Below are positions 51,161-59,737 of a DNA stretch of 64,000 nt, piece after piece. Position 1 is the first letter of the stretch, and the number at the start of each line of letters is the position of its first letter. Source of the DNA: Ruminococcus flavefaciens. Lineage in GTDB: Bacteria > Bacillota > Clostridia > Oscillospirales > Ruminococcaceae. The notes under the pieces were generated by a model. That model did no database searches and was not told the DNA's origin. It saw only the letters and a program-made list of their open reading frames with translations. Both the position numbers and the translations under genes were made by a program. Where the stretch lies: NCBI RefSeq assembly GCF_900116855.1, contig NZ_UETD01000009.1, positions 124,001 through 188,000 of the forward strand, read 5' to 3'.

Positions 51161-51380
51161 AATAACCGCCTTTAGGCGGTTATTGCCCCGAACTGTGTTC
51201 GGGGGCGCAAATTCTTTGTAATTCGAGGAATTTGCGCATCACATTTCTTTATGTCATGCTCATTTTGCCCTTTCGGGCAAAACAAAGTGCAGGAAAAATT
51301 ATCGGAATATTGATTTTTTCCTGCACTTTGACAACTAAAAACTGGCTTTTAAAAGCTGTATAAAGCCAATTTTTAGTTGT
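51161..51380. repeat. Chain of six consecutive hairpins
   Basis: Near-perfect stems follow one another: 51161-51170/51175-51184 (10 bp), 51185-51193/51197-51205 (9), 51205-51214/51228-51237 (10), 51263-51270/51275-51282 (8), 51283-51298/51315-51330 (about 16) and 51331-51349/51362-51380 (about 17 with a 2-base bulge). They have unrelated sequences. There is no ORF between 51002 and 51582. The rest of this gap is AT-rich and holds TATAAT at 51143-51148 without a good -35. Function unknown; see findings. Confidence 0.8.
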
Positions 51381-51514
51381 TGAGCAGACATTAATTTTGA
51401 CGTCAATATCCTTTGGTAATATAGCAGGAATATTTTTAGCTTTGTTACTGCGGTGACAGATATAACATCGTGAAGAAGGTCGATAAGCACAAAAACTGCA
51501 CTAAAGTGTAAAAA

Positions 51515-51556
51515 ACTCCCCGGAACTGCTCATATGAACAGCTCCGGGGAGTATTA
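51515..51556. terminator. Terminator of hsp20
   Basis: ACTCCCCGG (51515-51523) pairs with CCGGGGAGT (51544-51552) with further inner pairs. On the minus strand the stem is followed by TTTTTAC; the plus side is also T-rich. Confidence 0.85.
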
Positions 51557-51582
51557 TTTTGGGGTATGAACTTAGCGAGGTA

Positions 51583-52026
51583 TTATCCCTCAATGGCAAT
51601 ATACTTGTGATTTTCCAGCTTCTTTGGCTCTGCCTTCGGAACGCAGATGTTAAGAACACCGTCCTCAAATTTAGCCTTTACATCGGCTTCGGTAACAGTA
51701 TCACCGATGTAGAAGCTCCTCTGCATTGCGCCTGCATAACGCTCCTGACGGATCAGCTTGCCCTTCTTTGACTTTTCGTCTTTGTCAAGTCCCTTTGCGG
51801 CGCTGACAGTCAGATAACCGTTCTGAAGCTCAAGATTGATCTGGTCTTTCTTGAAGCCCGGCAGGTCGATAACGATCTCATAGTGGTCGTCATGCTCATG
51901 AACATCGGTCTTCATTACCTGTGCAGCGTGTTTGCCGTACAGCTTCTTCTCCACATCTCTGCCAAAATCAGGGAATCTGAAGAAATCATCGAATAAATTT
52001 TCACCGAAAATGCTTGGATACAACAT
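51583..52026 (-). CDS. Small heat shock protein, Hsp20/alpha-crystallin family
   Basis: This is a 147-residue ATP-independent holdase that binds unfolding proteins. The N-terminal arm (MLYPSIFGENLFDDFFRFPDF) is followed by the alpha-crystallin domain (about 36-130). It includes DVHEHDDHYEIVIDLPGFKKDQINLEL, the LxVSA strand and ADVKAKFEDGVLNICVPK with the conserved GVL. A short C-terminal tail (ENHKYIAIEG) carries an I-x-I-like motif for oligomer contacts. Control by heat is shown by a CIRCE operator overlapping the promoter. A strong terminator lies downstream. Confidence 0.96.
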   Translation of the reverse strand: MLYPSIFGENLFDDFFRFPDFGRDVEKKLYGKHAAQVMKTDVHEHDDHYEIVIDLPGFKKDQINLELQNGYLTVSAAKGLDKDEKSKKGKLIRQERYAGAMQRSFYIGDTVTEADVKAKFEDGVLNICVPKAEPKKLENHKYIAIEG

Positions 52027-52138
52027 AGGTCAGTCCTCCTTTTTTACTCGTCACATTGTTTCCATTGCTTCGAGCAAGGGGACGGAGGGTTCAGCACCCG
52101 GATCCTTTGGTGCTTCTCTGTTCCTTTGTTCTGACTAT

Positions 52139-52181
52139 ATTATAGCACCCTGAATTAGCACTGTCAAGGGGAGAGTGCTAA
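52139..52181 (-). promoter_or_regulatory. CIRCE operator (HrcA site) and promoter of hsp20
   Basis: TTAGCACTG (52155-52163), nine bases, GAGTGCTAA (52173-52181) match CIRCE with one mismatch in the left arm. The minus-strand promoter is TTGACA (52167-52162), 17 bases, TATAAT (52144-52139), so HrcA would cover the -35 element. The leader before the start codon is about 105 bases. Confidence 0.95.
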
Positions 52182-52301
52182 TTTTCACACAGGTTTCATT
52201 TTTTTGACAGGAATGTCACATTAGCCAACTGAAAAAATCTCTCAGTGAGAACGGAGAAATGCGTCTTGTGCTGATTGACTATTATTGCAGATCGTGTTAG
52301 A

Positions 52302-52357
52302 ATTAAGGCAACACCGTACAATGACCGCCTGACGTCTTTGTGCGGTATTGCCTTAAC
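52302..52357. repeat. Short inverted-repeat element (MITE-like)
   Basis: TTAAGGCAA-C-ACCG at 52303-52316 and CGGTATTGCCTTAA at 52341-52355 are near-perfect inverted copies around a core with CCGCCTGACGTC. The element lies in the 443-base gap between hsp20 and the metallophosphoesterase gene, which otherwise contains no gene. Similar AAGGCAAxACCG ends occur as repeats in related bacteria, to my recollection. Confidence 0.55.
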
Positions 52358-52432
52358 AGAGTGGCAGTAGCTTTTAAAAGCATACTAACGGACAGACAAA
52401 GGTATAGCTTACTCAAAGCTGTCCTTTTAAAG

Positions 52433-52470
52433 AAGCAGATGCTTTCACGGTAGAAAGCATCTGCTTTTTG
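52433..52470. terminator. Terminator downstream of metallophosphoesterase gene
   Basis: A 14-bp perfect stem (52433-52446 with 52453-52466), loop ACGGTA. The plus strand continues TTTG; the minus strand continues TCTTTAAAAG. Confidence 0.8.
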
Positions 52471-54582
52471 TTATGTTATAGAATCAAGCGGTATCTGTTC
52501 TGACTCCCATGTGCTGTCGGCGTGAATGGTTATCAGTTCAGCACCACGCTGTTTTGTCTCTTTTTCAATGCCGGGCATTGCAAGGTAGTCGATGCTCATG
52601 CCGTAGGTCAGGCGGATGCCCTTGTACTCGATAGACGCATTATTGTAGTGGTCGTGCCCGCAGAAGAATCCCGTCGTGCTGCCAAGCTCAAGGGCGGTGT
52701 CGAACATCTTGCTGGGATAGTCCGAGCAGCACACAAGATCGTTGGTGATACCGCCGTGATCGCCGGGGTTTTCACCGTAGAAGTATTTCACCTCATCACT
52801 GCCGTCCAGATAAAGCTCGGTGGCGGTCTTGTACTCCTGCAATGGGATATGGAAGAACACCATTGAGTTTACCGTGTGCCCTGCCTCAGCGTTCATTCGC
52901 TGGACTTCATCGGCATACCAGTCCACCTGATCGTCGTGGATATAGTCATAAACGTTGATGCCCTCGCCCGTGTAGGCGTTTGAGTCTATCATAAAAAGCC
53001 CCGTGTTCAGCGAGCCGTCAGCATTTCTTATCTCGATCAGCTGATTGTTCCTGCCCATAACATCGGGCTGGGTGTAGGGGTAAAGCAGATTGCCCGAAGT
53101 CTTGAAAGACAGCGACTTGTATACCTCATTCAGCTCCTGCTTGTTTGCAGATGCAAGCGATTCGGTGTCGTGATTGCCGTAGGTGAAAGCCCACGGGATG
53201 CCCGTATTCCGCATAAACGCCGCAAACTGTCCCACGGGTGCGGTGTTGTTCAGCGACATGGACATTATCCCCAGCGGAAAGCTCAGGTCGCCCGTGACCA
53301 CAACAAGGTCGGGGTGGGTGTGCTCTATCTCCGCATAGCAAGCCTTCAGCGCCTTTATGTCCTTGCGGTAGGAGTAAAGACTGCCGCCGATGTGAATGTC
53401 GGTCAGGTGGAGTATCTTGAAATCGTCTGTGGTTTTGGTTATGGTGTAAACTCCAGTTTCGTCATTGTACTCTATCTTGTGAGTGTTATGCTCCACAACG
53501 GGAACGGAATTGATGTAGCTTTGGGTGTACCATGTGTCCTGCTGCAAGACCATAAATCCCGATACCGCAACTGCAACAGCCGTATAAACAGCTATTCTCG
53601 GCTTGTTGATGACGATATTTCTGAATGTGACTTTGCGTCTTAATGTGAGATCATAGACTATGACGAGCAGTCCGAAGAATATCCCTGCTATCATAAAGAC
53701 ATTTCCGGGGTATGCGATGTCCTTGCTCTTGATGACCGTAAATGCGGTCACGCCAAGCCAGTAGACCGCCGAAAATATCGTTATGCCGATGATGTGCTTT
53801 TTGTACTTGTCCTTATCGGGAATGTTTATCCTCCGCCTTATCATTCTGAGGGAGAGGATATTCTTTATCAGCAGAAAGACGGGAATTTCGATAACGATGC
53901 TGTTATTAAAGAAGTTTTCCGCAAATTCAGCCGACTTTGAATTGCCGAAGAAGTAAAAGCTAAGTTCCGAAGCCACAAACACGAACACCACCGCAAACAG
54001 CAGAGCAATTCCGTTGAGAAGACGCTTTGCATACTTGTCGCTTCGGGTACGGAGATATTTGTAGGAATCGGTATCGTATTTGCTCCCCACGGCGGCTTTC
54101 TCGGTTTTCAGATATTTGCGGAACGGAAATGATGCGATAAATAGATCTACTGATATAACAAACACATTTCCAATGACGGCAATGGGTTTAGCTGTGATGT
54201 TGTAGATCAGCCAGAACACCTGCAGCAGCGCAAACACCGCAAATGCCGAAGTAAAATATATCCTCAGACGCTGTTTCCATATCTCCTTTTTCAGCGGACG
54301 AAGGTCAACAGCTTCCGTATCGCCCCGCCATTTTTCCGCACTGTCCGCAGGGTAGCCTGCCAGCTCTGCCATTTGCGAAAGTTTGCCGTACCTGCCCAGC
54401 AGCTCCTCCAAAGCCTCGTCCTCGTGGCGGTCAGACCTTATCCTGTCAAACTCCGCATTCAGAGCAGTTTCAATTTTCTCCTGTGCCTGCGTGACCTCCT
54501 CGGAATAGGGAATGTCGTCAAACATCATATCAACTACCGCTTTGATCTTGCGGTTTTGTCCTGTATCGGTTTTCTTTGCCAT
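52471..54582 (-). CDS. Membrane-bound metallophosphoesterase
   Basis: This is a 703-residue protein. A charged cytoplasmic N-terminus (1-105) precedes about eight membrane helices (between 108 and 350). The C-terminal calcineurin-like domain (about 388-703) is predicted outside and shows every metal motif: LHLTDIHIGG, VVVTGDLSF, YGNHDTES, a His in VFFHIPLQEY and FCGHDHYNN. The fold resembles the YkuE/PhoD-like lipid-head-group phosphoesterases, but with an unusually large membrane portion and N-terminus. AAAGGAG stands before the start. It is monocistronic, with a promoter at 54613-54642. The substrate is unknown. Confidence 0.87.
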   Translation of the reverse strand: MAKKTDTGQNRKIKAVVDMMFDDIPYSEEVTQAQEKIETALNAEFDRIRSDRHEDEALEELLGRYGKLSQMAELAGYPADSAEKWRGDTEAVDLRPLKKEIWKQRLRIYFTSAFAVFALLQVFWLIYNITAKPIAVIGNVFVISVDLFIASFPFRKYLKTEKAAVGSKYDTDSYKYLRTRSDKYAKRLLNGIALLFAVVFVFVASELSFYFFGNSKSAEFAENFFNNSIVIEIPVFLLIKNILSLRMIRRRINIPDKDKYKKHIIGITIFSAVYWLGVTAFTVIKSKDIAYPGNVFMIAGIFFGLLVIVYDLTLRRKVTFRNIVINKPRIAVYTAVAVAVSGFMVLQQDTWYTQSYINSVPVVEHNTHKIEYNDETGVYTITKTTDDFKILHLTDIHIGGSLYSYRKDIKALKACYAEIEHTHPDLVVVTGDLSFPLGIMSMSLNNTAPVGQFAAFMRNTGIPWAFTYGNHDTESLASANKQELNEVYKSLSFKTSGNLLYPYTQPDVMGRNNQLIEIRNADGSLNTGLFMIDSNAYTGEGINVYDYIHDDQVDWYADEVQRMNAEAGHTVNSMVFFHIPLQEYKTATELYLDGSDEVKYFYGENPGDHGGITNDLVCCSDYPSKMFDTALELGSTTGFFCGHDHYNNASIEYKGIRLTYGMSIDYLAMPGIEKETKQRGAELITIHADSTWESEQIPLDSIT

Positions 54583-54612
54583 GAGCTTCTCCTTTCATGC
54601 TGTGCTATAAAA

Positions 54613-54642
54613 AGTATATCAGATTATTTCTTCTGTTGTCAA
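54613..54642 (-). promoter_or_regulatory. Promoter of metallophosphoesterase gene
   Basis: On the minus strand, TTGACA (54642-54637), 18 bases, TATACT (54618-54613). Confidence 0.78.
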
Positions 54643-54663
54643 GCCGACAAAAAGCCCGATGAA

Positions 54664-54822
54664 TTGACGAAAACCGCCGTATATGCTATAATTGTAAGAG
54701 GTAAGGCTCAAAACCTAAAGAAAATTTTATACCTTTCTGAGTCGTCTTTATAGGTTTATCTGTTACGATAAATGGGATATGTCTACTGTGGCAACCACAG
54801 AAGGCATATCCCTGTTTTATTT
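54664..54822 (+). ncRNA. Candidate small RNA with own promoter and terminator
   Basis: TTGACG (54664-54669), 17 bases ending TATGC, TATAAT (54687-54692) predict a start near 54699. A terminator hairpin GGGATATG...CATATCCC (54774-54781 with 54805-54812, with inner CTGTGG/CCACAG) and TGTTTTATTT end a transcript of about 120 bases. No ORF of useful length is inside. The 5' part has three complementary pairs: GAGGTA/TACCTT (54698, 54730), GGCTCA/TGAGTC (54705, 54738) and AAACCTAAAG/CTTTATAGGTTT (54711, 54746). They occur in crossing order, so alternative or pseudoknotted folds are likely. I cannot match it to a named RNA class. Confidence 0.62.
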
Positions 54823-54833
54823 CTATGTATAGA

Positions 54834-54870
54834 AACCCCCAAACCCGAAATTTCATTGGGTTTGGGGTAT
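54834..54870 (-). terminator. Terminator of Crp/Fnr gene
   Basis: CCCCAAACCC (about 54837-54846) pairs with GGGTTTGGGG (54858-54867), followed on the minus strand by GGTTTCTATAC. It is convergent with the small-RNA terminator. Confidence 0.65.
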
Positions 54871-54890
54871 GTGTATGGTTTAGATCAAAG

Positions 54891-55550
54891 TTACCGCAGG
54901 GTAAACTCATTTTTATGAAAATCCAACATTCCTTCGTTCCGCAGCTTGCTTAGCTCGTTGGACATAGCACTTCGGTCTACCGAAAGAAAATCCGCAAGCT
55001 GTTGTCGGTTAAATGGAATAGAGAATGAATTGCTGTTATGACGTTTTGCTTCATCTGAAAGGTAGGACAGCAGTTTTTCTCTTGTGGAACGCTGAGACAT
55101 ATAGCTGATTTTTTGTACAAGGCTTTTATTCTTATCTGAGATCGTGTAAAATATATTTTTTATCAGCTGAGTGTGAAAGGGGCAAGCAGAGGAACACACG
55201 GTCAGTATTCGGTCTATATCAAAAAAGAGGACTACGCTTTCTTCAATAGCAACAACATCGTTCATCAAAGTTCCACTGTTTGGTACAATATAAGCTTCTC
55301 CAAACATTTCTCCGGGACGTATCTCATTCAATATGTTCAGGTTGCCCCAATAATCCTCTTTCTGAATGTGAAGTCTGCCCACAGCAAGGATCATCAAACT
55401 GCGGATATACTCACCTTGCCGAAAGGCATACTCTCCCTTGTTATACTCCCGAACCTGAGCGTTCAGGCAATGGAGCATAGATAGAATGTCATTTTCCCCA
55501 ACACCGGAGAACAGCTTTGTTCTTTTCAAAAGAGCTGCATATTTTTTCAT
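54891..55550 (-). CDS. Crp/Fnr-family regulator, divergent from ferredoxin-hcp operon
   Basis: This is a 219-residue regulator. The N-terminal cyclic-nucleotide-like beta barrel (about 10-125) includes GEYAFRQGEYIRSLMILAVGRLHI and RPGEMFGEAYIV. The long dimer helix follows, and the winged helix-turn-helix (about 150-215) has STREKLLSYLSDEAK and the recognition segment FNRQQLADFLSVDRSAMSNELSKL. It lacks the Fnr N-terminal Cys cluster, so oxygen sensing by [4Fe-4S] is unlikely. Divergent location from hcp and a shared palindrome suggest an HcpR-like nitrosative or redox-stress regulator. An AGGGG site precedes the start at 55550. Confidence 0.9.
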   Translation of the reverse strand: MKKYAALLKRTKLFSGVGENDILSMLHCLNAQVREYNKGEYAFRQGEYIRSLMILAVGRLHIQKEDYWGNLNILNEIRPGEMFGEAYIVPNSGTLMNDVVAIEESVVLFFDIDRILTVCSSACPFHTQLIKNIFYTISDKNKSLVQKISYMSQRSTREKLLSYLSDEAKRHNSNSFSIPFNRQQLADFLSVDRSAMSNELSKLRNEGMLDFHKNEFTLR

Positions 55551-55565
55551 AAAACCCCTGCTTTC

Positions 55566-55623
55566 GTTGTAAATACAACATACTTTCTCCTTTAATTATA
55601 CTATAATGGATACAGAAAGTCAA
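55566..55623. promoter_or_regulatory. Divergent promoters with shared Crp/Fnr palindrome
   Basis: GTTGTAAATACAAC (55566-55579) is a 14-base palindrome with a 2-base centre. Plus strand: TATAAT at 55602-55607 has no -35 consensus (CATACT), and the palindrome is centred at about -41.5 from the likely start (near 55614), the class II activation position. Minus strand: TTGACT (55623-55618), 17 bases, TATAAT (55600-55595) drives the regulator gene, and the palindrome then lies about +9 to +22, a repressor position. Confidence 0.82.
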
Positions 55624-55635
55624 GGAGGTATGGCT

Positions 55636-56331
55636 ATGATACGGAAAATAATTGAGATAGACGAAGAAAAATGCAACGGCTGCGGTCTGTGTGCGAAGGC
55701 TTGCCATGAGGGGGCAATCGCTATCGTAAACGGCAAAGCTAAGCTTATGCGTGACGATTTCTGCGACGGCTTCGGTGACTGTCTCCCTGCCTGTCCTATG
55801 GACGCTATCCACTTCACCGAGCGTGAAGCGGCGGCTTATGACGAAAAGGCGGTACAGGCAAACAAGCAGAAAAAGTCCGCTTGCAGCGGTTTCACTTGTC
55901 CGGGTTCTCCATTGCAGAGCTTTACGCCAAAAGAAGATGACAGCGATGTTCGTGTTCCAGGCTGTCTGCGACAGTTCCCGATACAGATAAAGCTCCTGCC
56001 CACAAATGCACCTTATTTCAACGGTGCTGATCTGCTTATCGCTGCCGATTGCACAGCTTACGCCTACGGGAACTTCCACCATGATTTTATCCGTGGGAAG
56101 ATCACGCTCATCGGCTGTCCGAAGCTCGATGCTGTTGATTACTCCGAAAAGCTGACAGAGATATTCCGAAATAACGATATAAAGAGCATCACTCTCACAA
56201 GAATGACCGTACCATGCTGTGGAGGTATGGAGTATGCGATAAAACGTGCGATAGAAGCAAGCAGTAAGGATATTCCACTTGAAGTTGCAGTCATTTCGCC
56301 GGACGGCAGTATCGTTGAGATAAGAAAATAA
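55636..56331 (+). CDS. Ferredoxin-domain protein, Hcp partner
   Basis: This is a 231-residue protein. Residues 1-60 are a 2x[4Fe-4S] ferredoxin ([15 protein letters not shown] and [15 protein letters not shown]). Residues 70-231 form a further domain with isolated Cys ([31 protein letters not shown] and [10 protein letters not shown]) found in proteins encoded next to hcp in Clostridia. It is the probable electron donor to Hcp. The start at 55636 lies seven bases behind AAGGAGG; the ATG at 55630 is too close to the site. It is co-transcribed with hcp, 14 bases apart. Confidence 0.9.
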   Translation: MIRKIIEIDEEKCNGCGLCAKACHEGAIAIVNGKAKLMRDDFCDGFGDCLPACPMDAIHFTEREAAAYDEKAVQANKQKKSACSGFTCPGSPLQSFTPKEDDSDVRVPGCLRQFPIQIKLLPTNAPYFNGADLLIAADCTAYAYGNFHHDFIRGKITLIGCPKLDAVDYSEKLTEIFRNNDIKSITLTRMTVPCCGGMEYAIKRAIEASSKDIPLEVAVISPDGSIVEIRK

Positions 56332-56345
56332 TGGAGGAATATATC

Positions 56346-57974
56346 ATGGAACAGAAAATGTTTTGCTATCAATGTCAGGAAACAGCAGGCTGTAAAGGAT
56401 GTACAGTTTCGGGAGTATGCGGTAAAAAGCCAGATGTCGCAGCTATGCAGGACTTGCTCGTATATGTTACAAAAGGACTGTCGGCAGTCACAACTCGGCT
56501 TCGTGCAGAGGGGCAGAAGGTCTGTCCCGAAATCAACCATCTTATCAGCGTGAACCTGTTTATCACGATCACAAATGCGAATTTTGATCTCGACAGCATT
56601 ACCGCTAAGGTTACTGAAACACTTGCAGTCAAAGAAGAATTGCTCGGACAGGTGCAGAATAAAGAATCACTCCCCGAAGCAGCTCTTTGGAACGGTTCGG
56701 ACTATGCCGAGAAAGCAAAGACTGTCGGCGTACTTGCAACAGAGAATGAGGATATACGCTCTCTGCGTGAGCTGATAACCTACGGTCTGAAAGGACTTGC
56801 GGCATATACAAAACACGCAAACGCTCTGCTGAATGATGATGAGGAGCTTGATGCTTTCTTGCAGTCGGCTCTTGCTAAAACACTTGATGACAGTCTGTCG
56901 GTCGATGACCTTGTGGCTCTCACGCTGGAAGTCGGCAAGTACGGCGTTCAGGGTATGGCTGACCTTGATACAGCAAATACATCTGCATACGGCAATCCTG
57001 AGATCACAACAGTTGACATAGGCGTCAGAAAAAATCCGGCAATACTGATCTCAGGTCACGATCTCAAAGACCTTGAAATGCTCCTTGAGCAGACAAAGGA
57101 TACGGGAGTTGATGTTTATACGCACTCGGAAATGCTACCTGCGCATTATTATCCGTTCTTCAAAAAGTATCCGCATTTCGCAGGAAACTACGGCAATGCG
57201 TGGTGGAAGCAGAAAGAGGAATTTGAGAGCTTTAACGGTCCGGTGCTGATGACCACAAACTGCATCGTTCCGCCGAAAGACAGCTACAAGGACAGACTTT
57301 GGACAACAGGTGCCGCAGGTTATCCGGGCTGTAAGCATATTGACGCACCCTACGGCGAAGCAAAGGACTTTTCAGCAATCATCGAACAGGCAAAGAAATG
57401 TCCTCCGCCTACCGAGATCGAAACCGGCTCTATTATCGGTGGCTTTGCCCATGAACAGGTATTCGCACTTGCCGATACAGTTGTAGAAGCTGTAAAATCG
57501 GGGGCTATCCGCAAATTCGTAGTCATGGCAGGCTGTGACGGCAGAGCGAAGTCCAGAAGCTACTATCAGGAATTTGCAGAAAAACTGCCTAAAGACACGG
57601 TGATCCTTACCGCAGGCTGTGCAAAGTATAAGTATAACAAGCTCAATTTAGGCGACATTGGTGGTATTCCGAGAGTTCTTGATGCAGGACAGTGCAATGA
57701 TTCTTATTCTTTGGCGCTGATCGCCCTGAAGCTGAAAGAGATATTCGGGCTTGATGATGTGAATGATCTGCCTATCGTTTACAACATCTCATGGTATGAG
57801 CAGAAAGCAGTTATAGTTCTGCTGGCTCTGCTGTATCTCGGAGTGAAGAATATTCACCTCGGACCGACTCTGCCTGCGTTCCTGTCTCCGAATGTCGCAA
57901 AGGTTCTTGTAGACAGCTTCGGTATTGCAGGAATTACTACGGTTGAGGATGATATGAAAATTTTTGGAATATGA
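56346..57974 (+). CDS. hcp: Hydroxylamine reductase / hybrid cluster protein
   Basis: This is a 542-residue cytoplasmic redox enzyme that reduces hydroxylamine and, as shown for E. coli Hcp, nitric oxide. The N-terminal cluster Cys are in [22 protein letters not shown]. Hybrid-cluster ligands are recognisable: His and Glu in the [15 protein letters not shown] and [12 protein letters not shown] regions, Cys in [18 protein letters not shown] and [12 protein letters not shown], and Glu in [17 protein letters not shown]. The length matches the class with a short N-terminal region. GGAGG precedes the start at 56346. With its ferredoxin partner and divergent Crp/Fnr gene, this is a nitrosative-stress unit. 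Confidence 0.97.
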   Translation: MEQKMFCYQCQETAGCKGCTVSGVCGKKPDVAAMQDLLVYVTKGLSAVTTRLRAEGQKVCPEINHLISVNLFITITNANFDLDSITAKVTETLAVKEELLGQVQNKESLPEAALWNGSDYAEKAKTVGVLATENEDIRSLRELITYGLKGLAAYTKHANALLNDDEELDAFLQSALAKTLDDSLSVDDLVALTLEVGKYGVQGMADLDTANTSAYGNPEITTVDIGVRKNPAILISGHDLKDLEMLLEQTKDTGVDVYTHSEMLPAHYYPFFKKYPHFAGNYGNAWWKQKEEFESFNGPVLMTTNCIVPPKDSYKDRLWTTGAAGYPGCKHIDAPYGEAKDFSAIIEQAKKCPPPTEIETGSIIGGFAHEQVFALADTVVEAVKSGAIRKFVVMAGCDGRAKSRSYYQEFAEKLPKDTVILTAGCAKYKYNKLNLGDIGGIPRVLDAGQCNDSYSLALIALKLKEIFGLDDVNDLPIVYNISWYEQKAVIVLLALLYLGVKNIHLGPTLPAFLSPNVAKVLVDSFGIAGITTVEDDMKIFGI

Positions 57975-58112
57975 TCAGTTTTATGTTTTGTGATTTGTTC
58001 TTGTGATGTCAAATGACCGTAGTCTATTGGCGCACCTGTTTTACGTCCCACACAAGTCCGATCAGGCATTGTGGAGCATACCGAAATAACAACATAACCT
58101 ATTGACATAAAA

Positions 58113-58150
58113 TGAGCCTTGCACTCAAAACAGAGAGCAAGGCTCAAATT
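58113..58150. terminator. Terminator between hcp and sirtuin genes
   Basis: TGAGCCTTGC (58113-58122) pairs with GCAAGGCTCA (58137-58146), followed by AATTTAT on the plus strand and TTTTATG on the minus strand. Confidence 0.8.
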
Positions 58151-58154
58151 TATA

Positions 58155-59003
58155 TTAGACTAAGGCATTCAGCACCTCACGAATATCCCCATTGATGCAA
58201 ATGCTCCGTTCGGATATCTCATCAGGTGCATACGCCTCCCCGAAATTCAGGCAGGCATAGACTGCCTTCGGGTTTGCATAGGTCATCTTCCAGAACGGAT
58301 ACTTTATGATGACAGGCGTGTTCATGCCCACACCCAATTCAAGGAACAGGATATGCAGTCCATCATGGCGGCGGAGAAATTCGTCATAACGCTCCCCTGC
58401 TCTGTGCCAGCCCTCGTCCTCGACAAAGGTGTCATCTGCTCGGAGGTTCATGCTCATGGGCTTTCCGCAGACAGGACAGTGCGGAACAAGCTCTGACGGA
58501 ACACGCATATCCTTCTGAGTTTCAAACATCGCCCTGACGGTTTCCTCGTTGTCATAGGTCTTTTGGTGGCACGGCTCACTGCACTGCCAAAGCCCGTAAT
58601 CGCCCTGCGTGTAGAACAGGCGGTGCTTGTCAAATCCTGCCTTTTGAAATTGGTGGTCAACATTGGTGGTGATGACAAAATAGTCCTTGTCCTTCACAAG
58701 CTCGAACAGGCGCTTGTATGTACCGTTGTCTACGTCCATGTAGCGGTTGATGTAAATATAGCGTGACCAGTACGCCCACTGTTCTTCCGGTGTCGGGAAC
58801 GGATAAAAACCGCCTGAATACATATCATGAAAGCCGTATTTCTCCACGAAATCAGCAAAATACTTCTGCAAACGCTCTCCCGAATAGGTAAAGCCTGCGG
58901 CGGTGGAAAGACCTGCCCCTGCACCGATGACGATCGCATCAGCGGTCTGTATTTCTTTTTTCAGACGGTCAATTTCCGCCGAGTAGTCTTTTGTAAATTT
59001 CAT
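58155..59003 (-). CDS. Macrodomain-linked sirtuin (SirTM, class M) ADP-ribosyltransferase
   Basis: This is a 282-residue NAD-dependent enzyme. The Rossmann motif is GAGAGLSTAAGF. The sirtuin NAD site reads TTNVDHQF (N114, D116). At the place of the general-base His stands Q133 in YTQGDYG, the substitution that distinguishes SirTM enzymes, which ADP-ribosylate proteins rather than deacetylate. A zinc site is likely formed by CSEPC (141, 145) and CPVCG. The start at 59003 follows AGGAGG and overlaps the macrodomain gene. In known SirTM operons the target is a GcvH-like lipoyl protein; no such gene or LplA is present here. Confidence 0.9.
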   Translation of the reverse strand: MKFTKDYSAEIDRLKKEIQTADAIVIGAGAGLSTAAGFTYSGERLQKYFADFVEKYGFHDMYSGGFYPFPTPEEQWAYWSRYIYINRYMDVDNGTYKRLFELVKDKDYFVITTNVDHQFQKAGFDKHRLFYTQGDYGLWQCSEPCHQKTYDNEETVRAMFETQKDMRVPSELVPHCPVCGKPMSMNLRADDTFVEDEGWHRAGERYDEFLRRHDGLHILFLELGVGMNTPVIIKYPFWKMTYANPKAVYACLNFGEAYAPDEISERSICINGDIREVLNALV

Positions 59004-59733
59004 GATCGTCCTCCTTGAATACATTGAAGATCACCTGTATATCGTGGTTCTTGCGAAACTCCCTGACGGTGCGGACAGCAATTTCCGCCGCCTTTTCCTG
59101 CGGAAAGCCGAACACACCCGTTGAAATACAGCAGAAAGCGATACTCCCGATACCGTTCTGTACGGCTATTTCAAGACAGCTTTTATAGGAGCTTTCCAGC
59201 AGTCTGCAATGCTCGTCCGTGAGCTGCCCTTGAACGATCGGTCCGACCGTATGTATCACATAGTTGCAGGGCAGGTTGTAGGCAGGCGTGATCTTCGCCC
59301 TGCCCGTGGGTTCGACCTGACCTTGCGCTTTCATGATCTGACCGCACTTGTACCGCAGACGCACCCCCGCAAAGGTGTGTATGCAGTTGTCGATACAAGA
59401 GTGGCAGGGCTGCCAGCACCCCGTCATTCCCGAATTGGCGGCATTGACGATAGCACCGCATCGGAGCGTGGTAATATCCCCTTTCCAGAGATAAATGCCG
59501 TCCTCTATTGGCGACAGATCTGCAATATCCGTGATACCCTTGCTCTCGGTCAAGGCTGTGAGATATTCGTCCTCGGCTTGCAAATAATCCTCGTCTGCCT
59601 TGACAGCGGGGCGGATATTCACAAGGCTGCGGTAAAGCCTGAACTTATCCGCTTGCGTTTCGGGTATTTTTATTCCGTCAACGTCGTTTCTTTCTGACAG
59701 CAGATAGTTTATCAGAAAGTCTAATTTCTCCAT
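58969..59733 (-). CDS. Zinc-type macrodomain protein (ADP-ribosyl hydrolase)
   Basis: This is a 254-residue protein. A helical N-terminal extension (1-75) is followed by the macrodomain (about 78-254): GDITTLRCGAIVNAANSGMTG, then the zinc-type insert CWQPCHSCIDNCIHTFAGVRLRYKC, GRAKITPAYNLPCNYVIHTVGP and STGVFGFPQEKAAEIAV. This subfamily removes ADP-ribose installed by SirTM. It precedes the sirtuin gene, with a 35-base overlap. It lies four bases behind the ferredoxin-like gene. A ribosome-binding site (AAGGAG) is present. Confidence 0.92.
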   Translation of the reverse strand: MEKLDFLINYLLSERNDVDGIKIPETQADKFRLYRSLVNIRPAVKADEDYLQAEDEYLTALTESKGITDIADLSPIEDGIYLWKGDITTLRCGAIVNAANSGMTGCWQPCHSCIDNCIHTFAGVRLRYKCGQIMKAQGQVEPTGRAKITPAYNLPCNYVIHTVGPIVQGQLTDEHCRLLESSYKSCLEIAVQNGIGSIAFCCISTGVFGFPQEKAAEIAVRTVREFRKNHDIQVIFNVFKEDDHEIYKRLLGGN

Positions 59734-59737
59734 ACGA

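Noticed and set aside
51161-51380. Known riboswitch or tRNA cluster
   Set aside because: No cloverleaf, T-loop or aptamer motif is present; the stems are simple hairpins.
54686-54910. Minus-strand ORF of 74 codons
   Set aside because: It runs through two terminator hairpins and the small-RNA candidate and has no family features.
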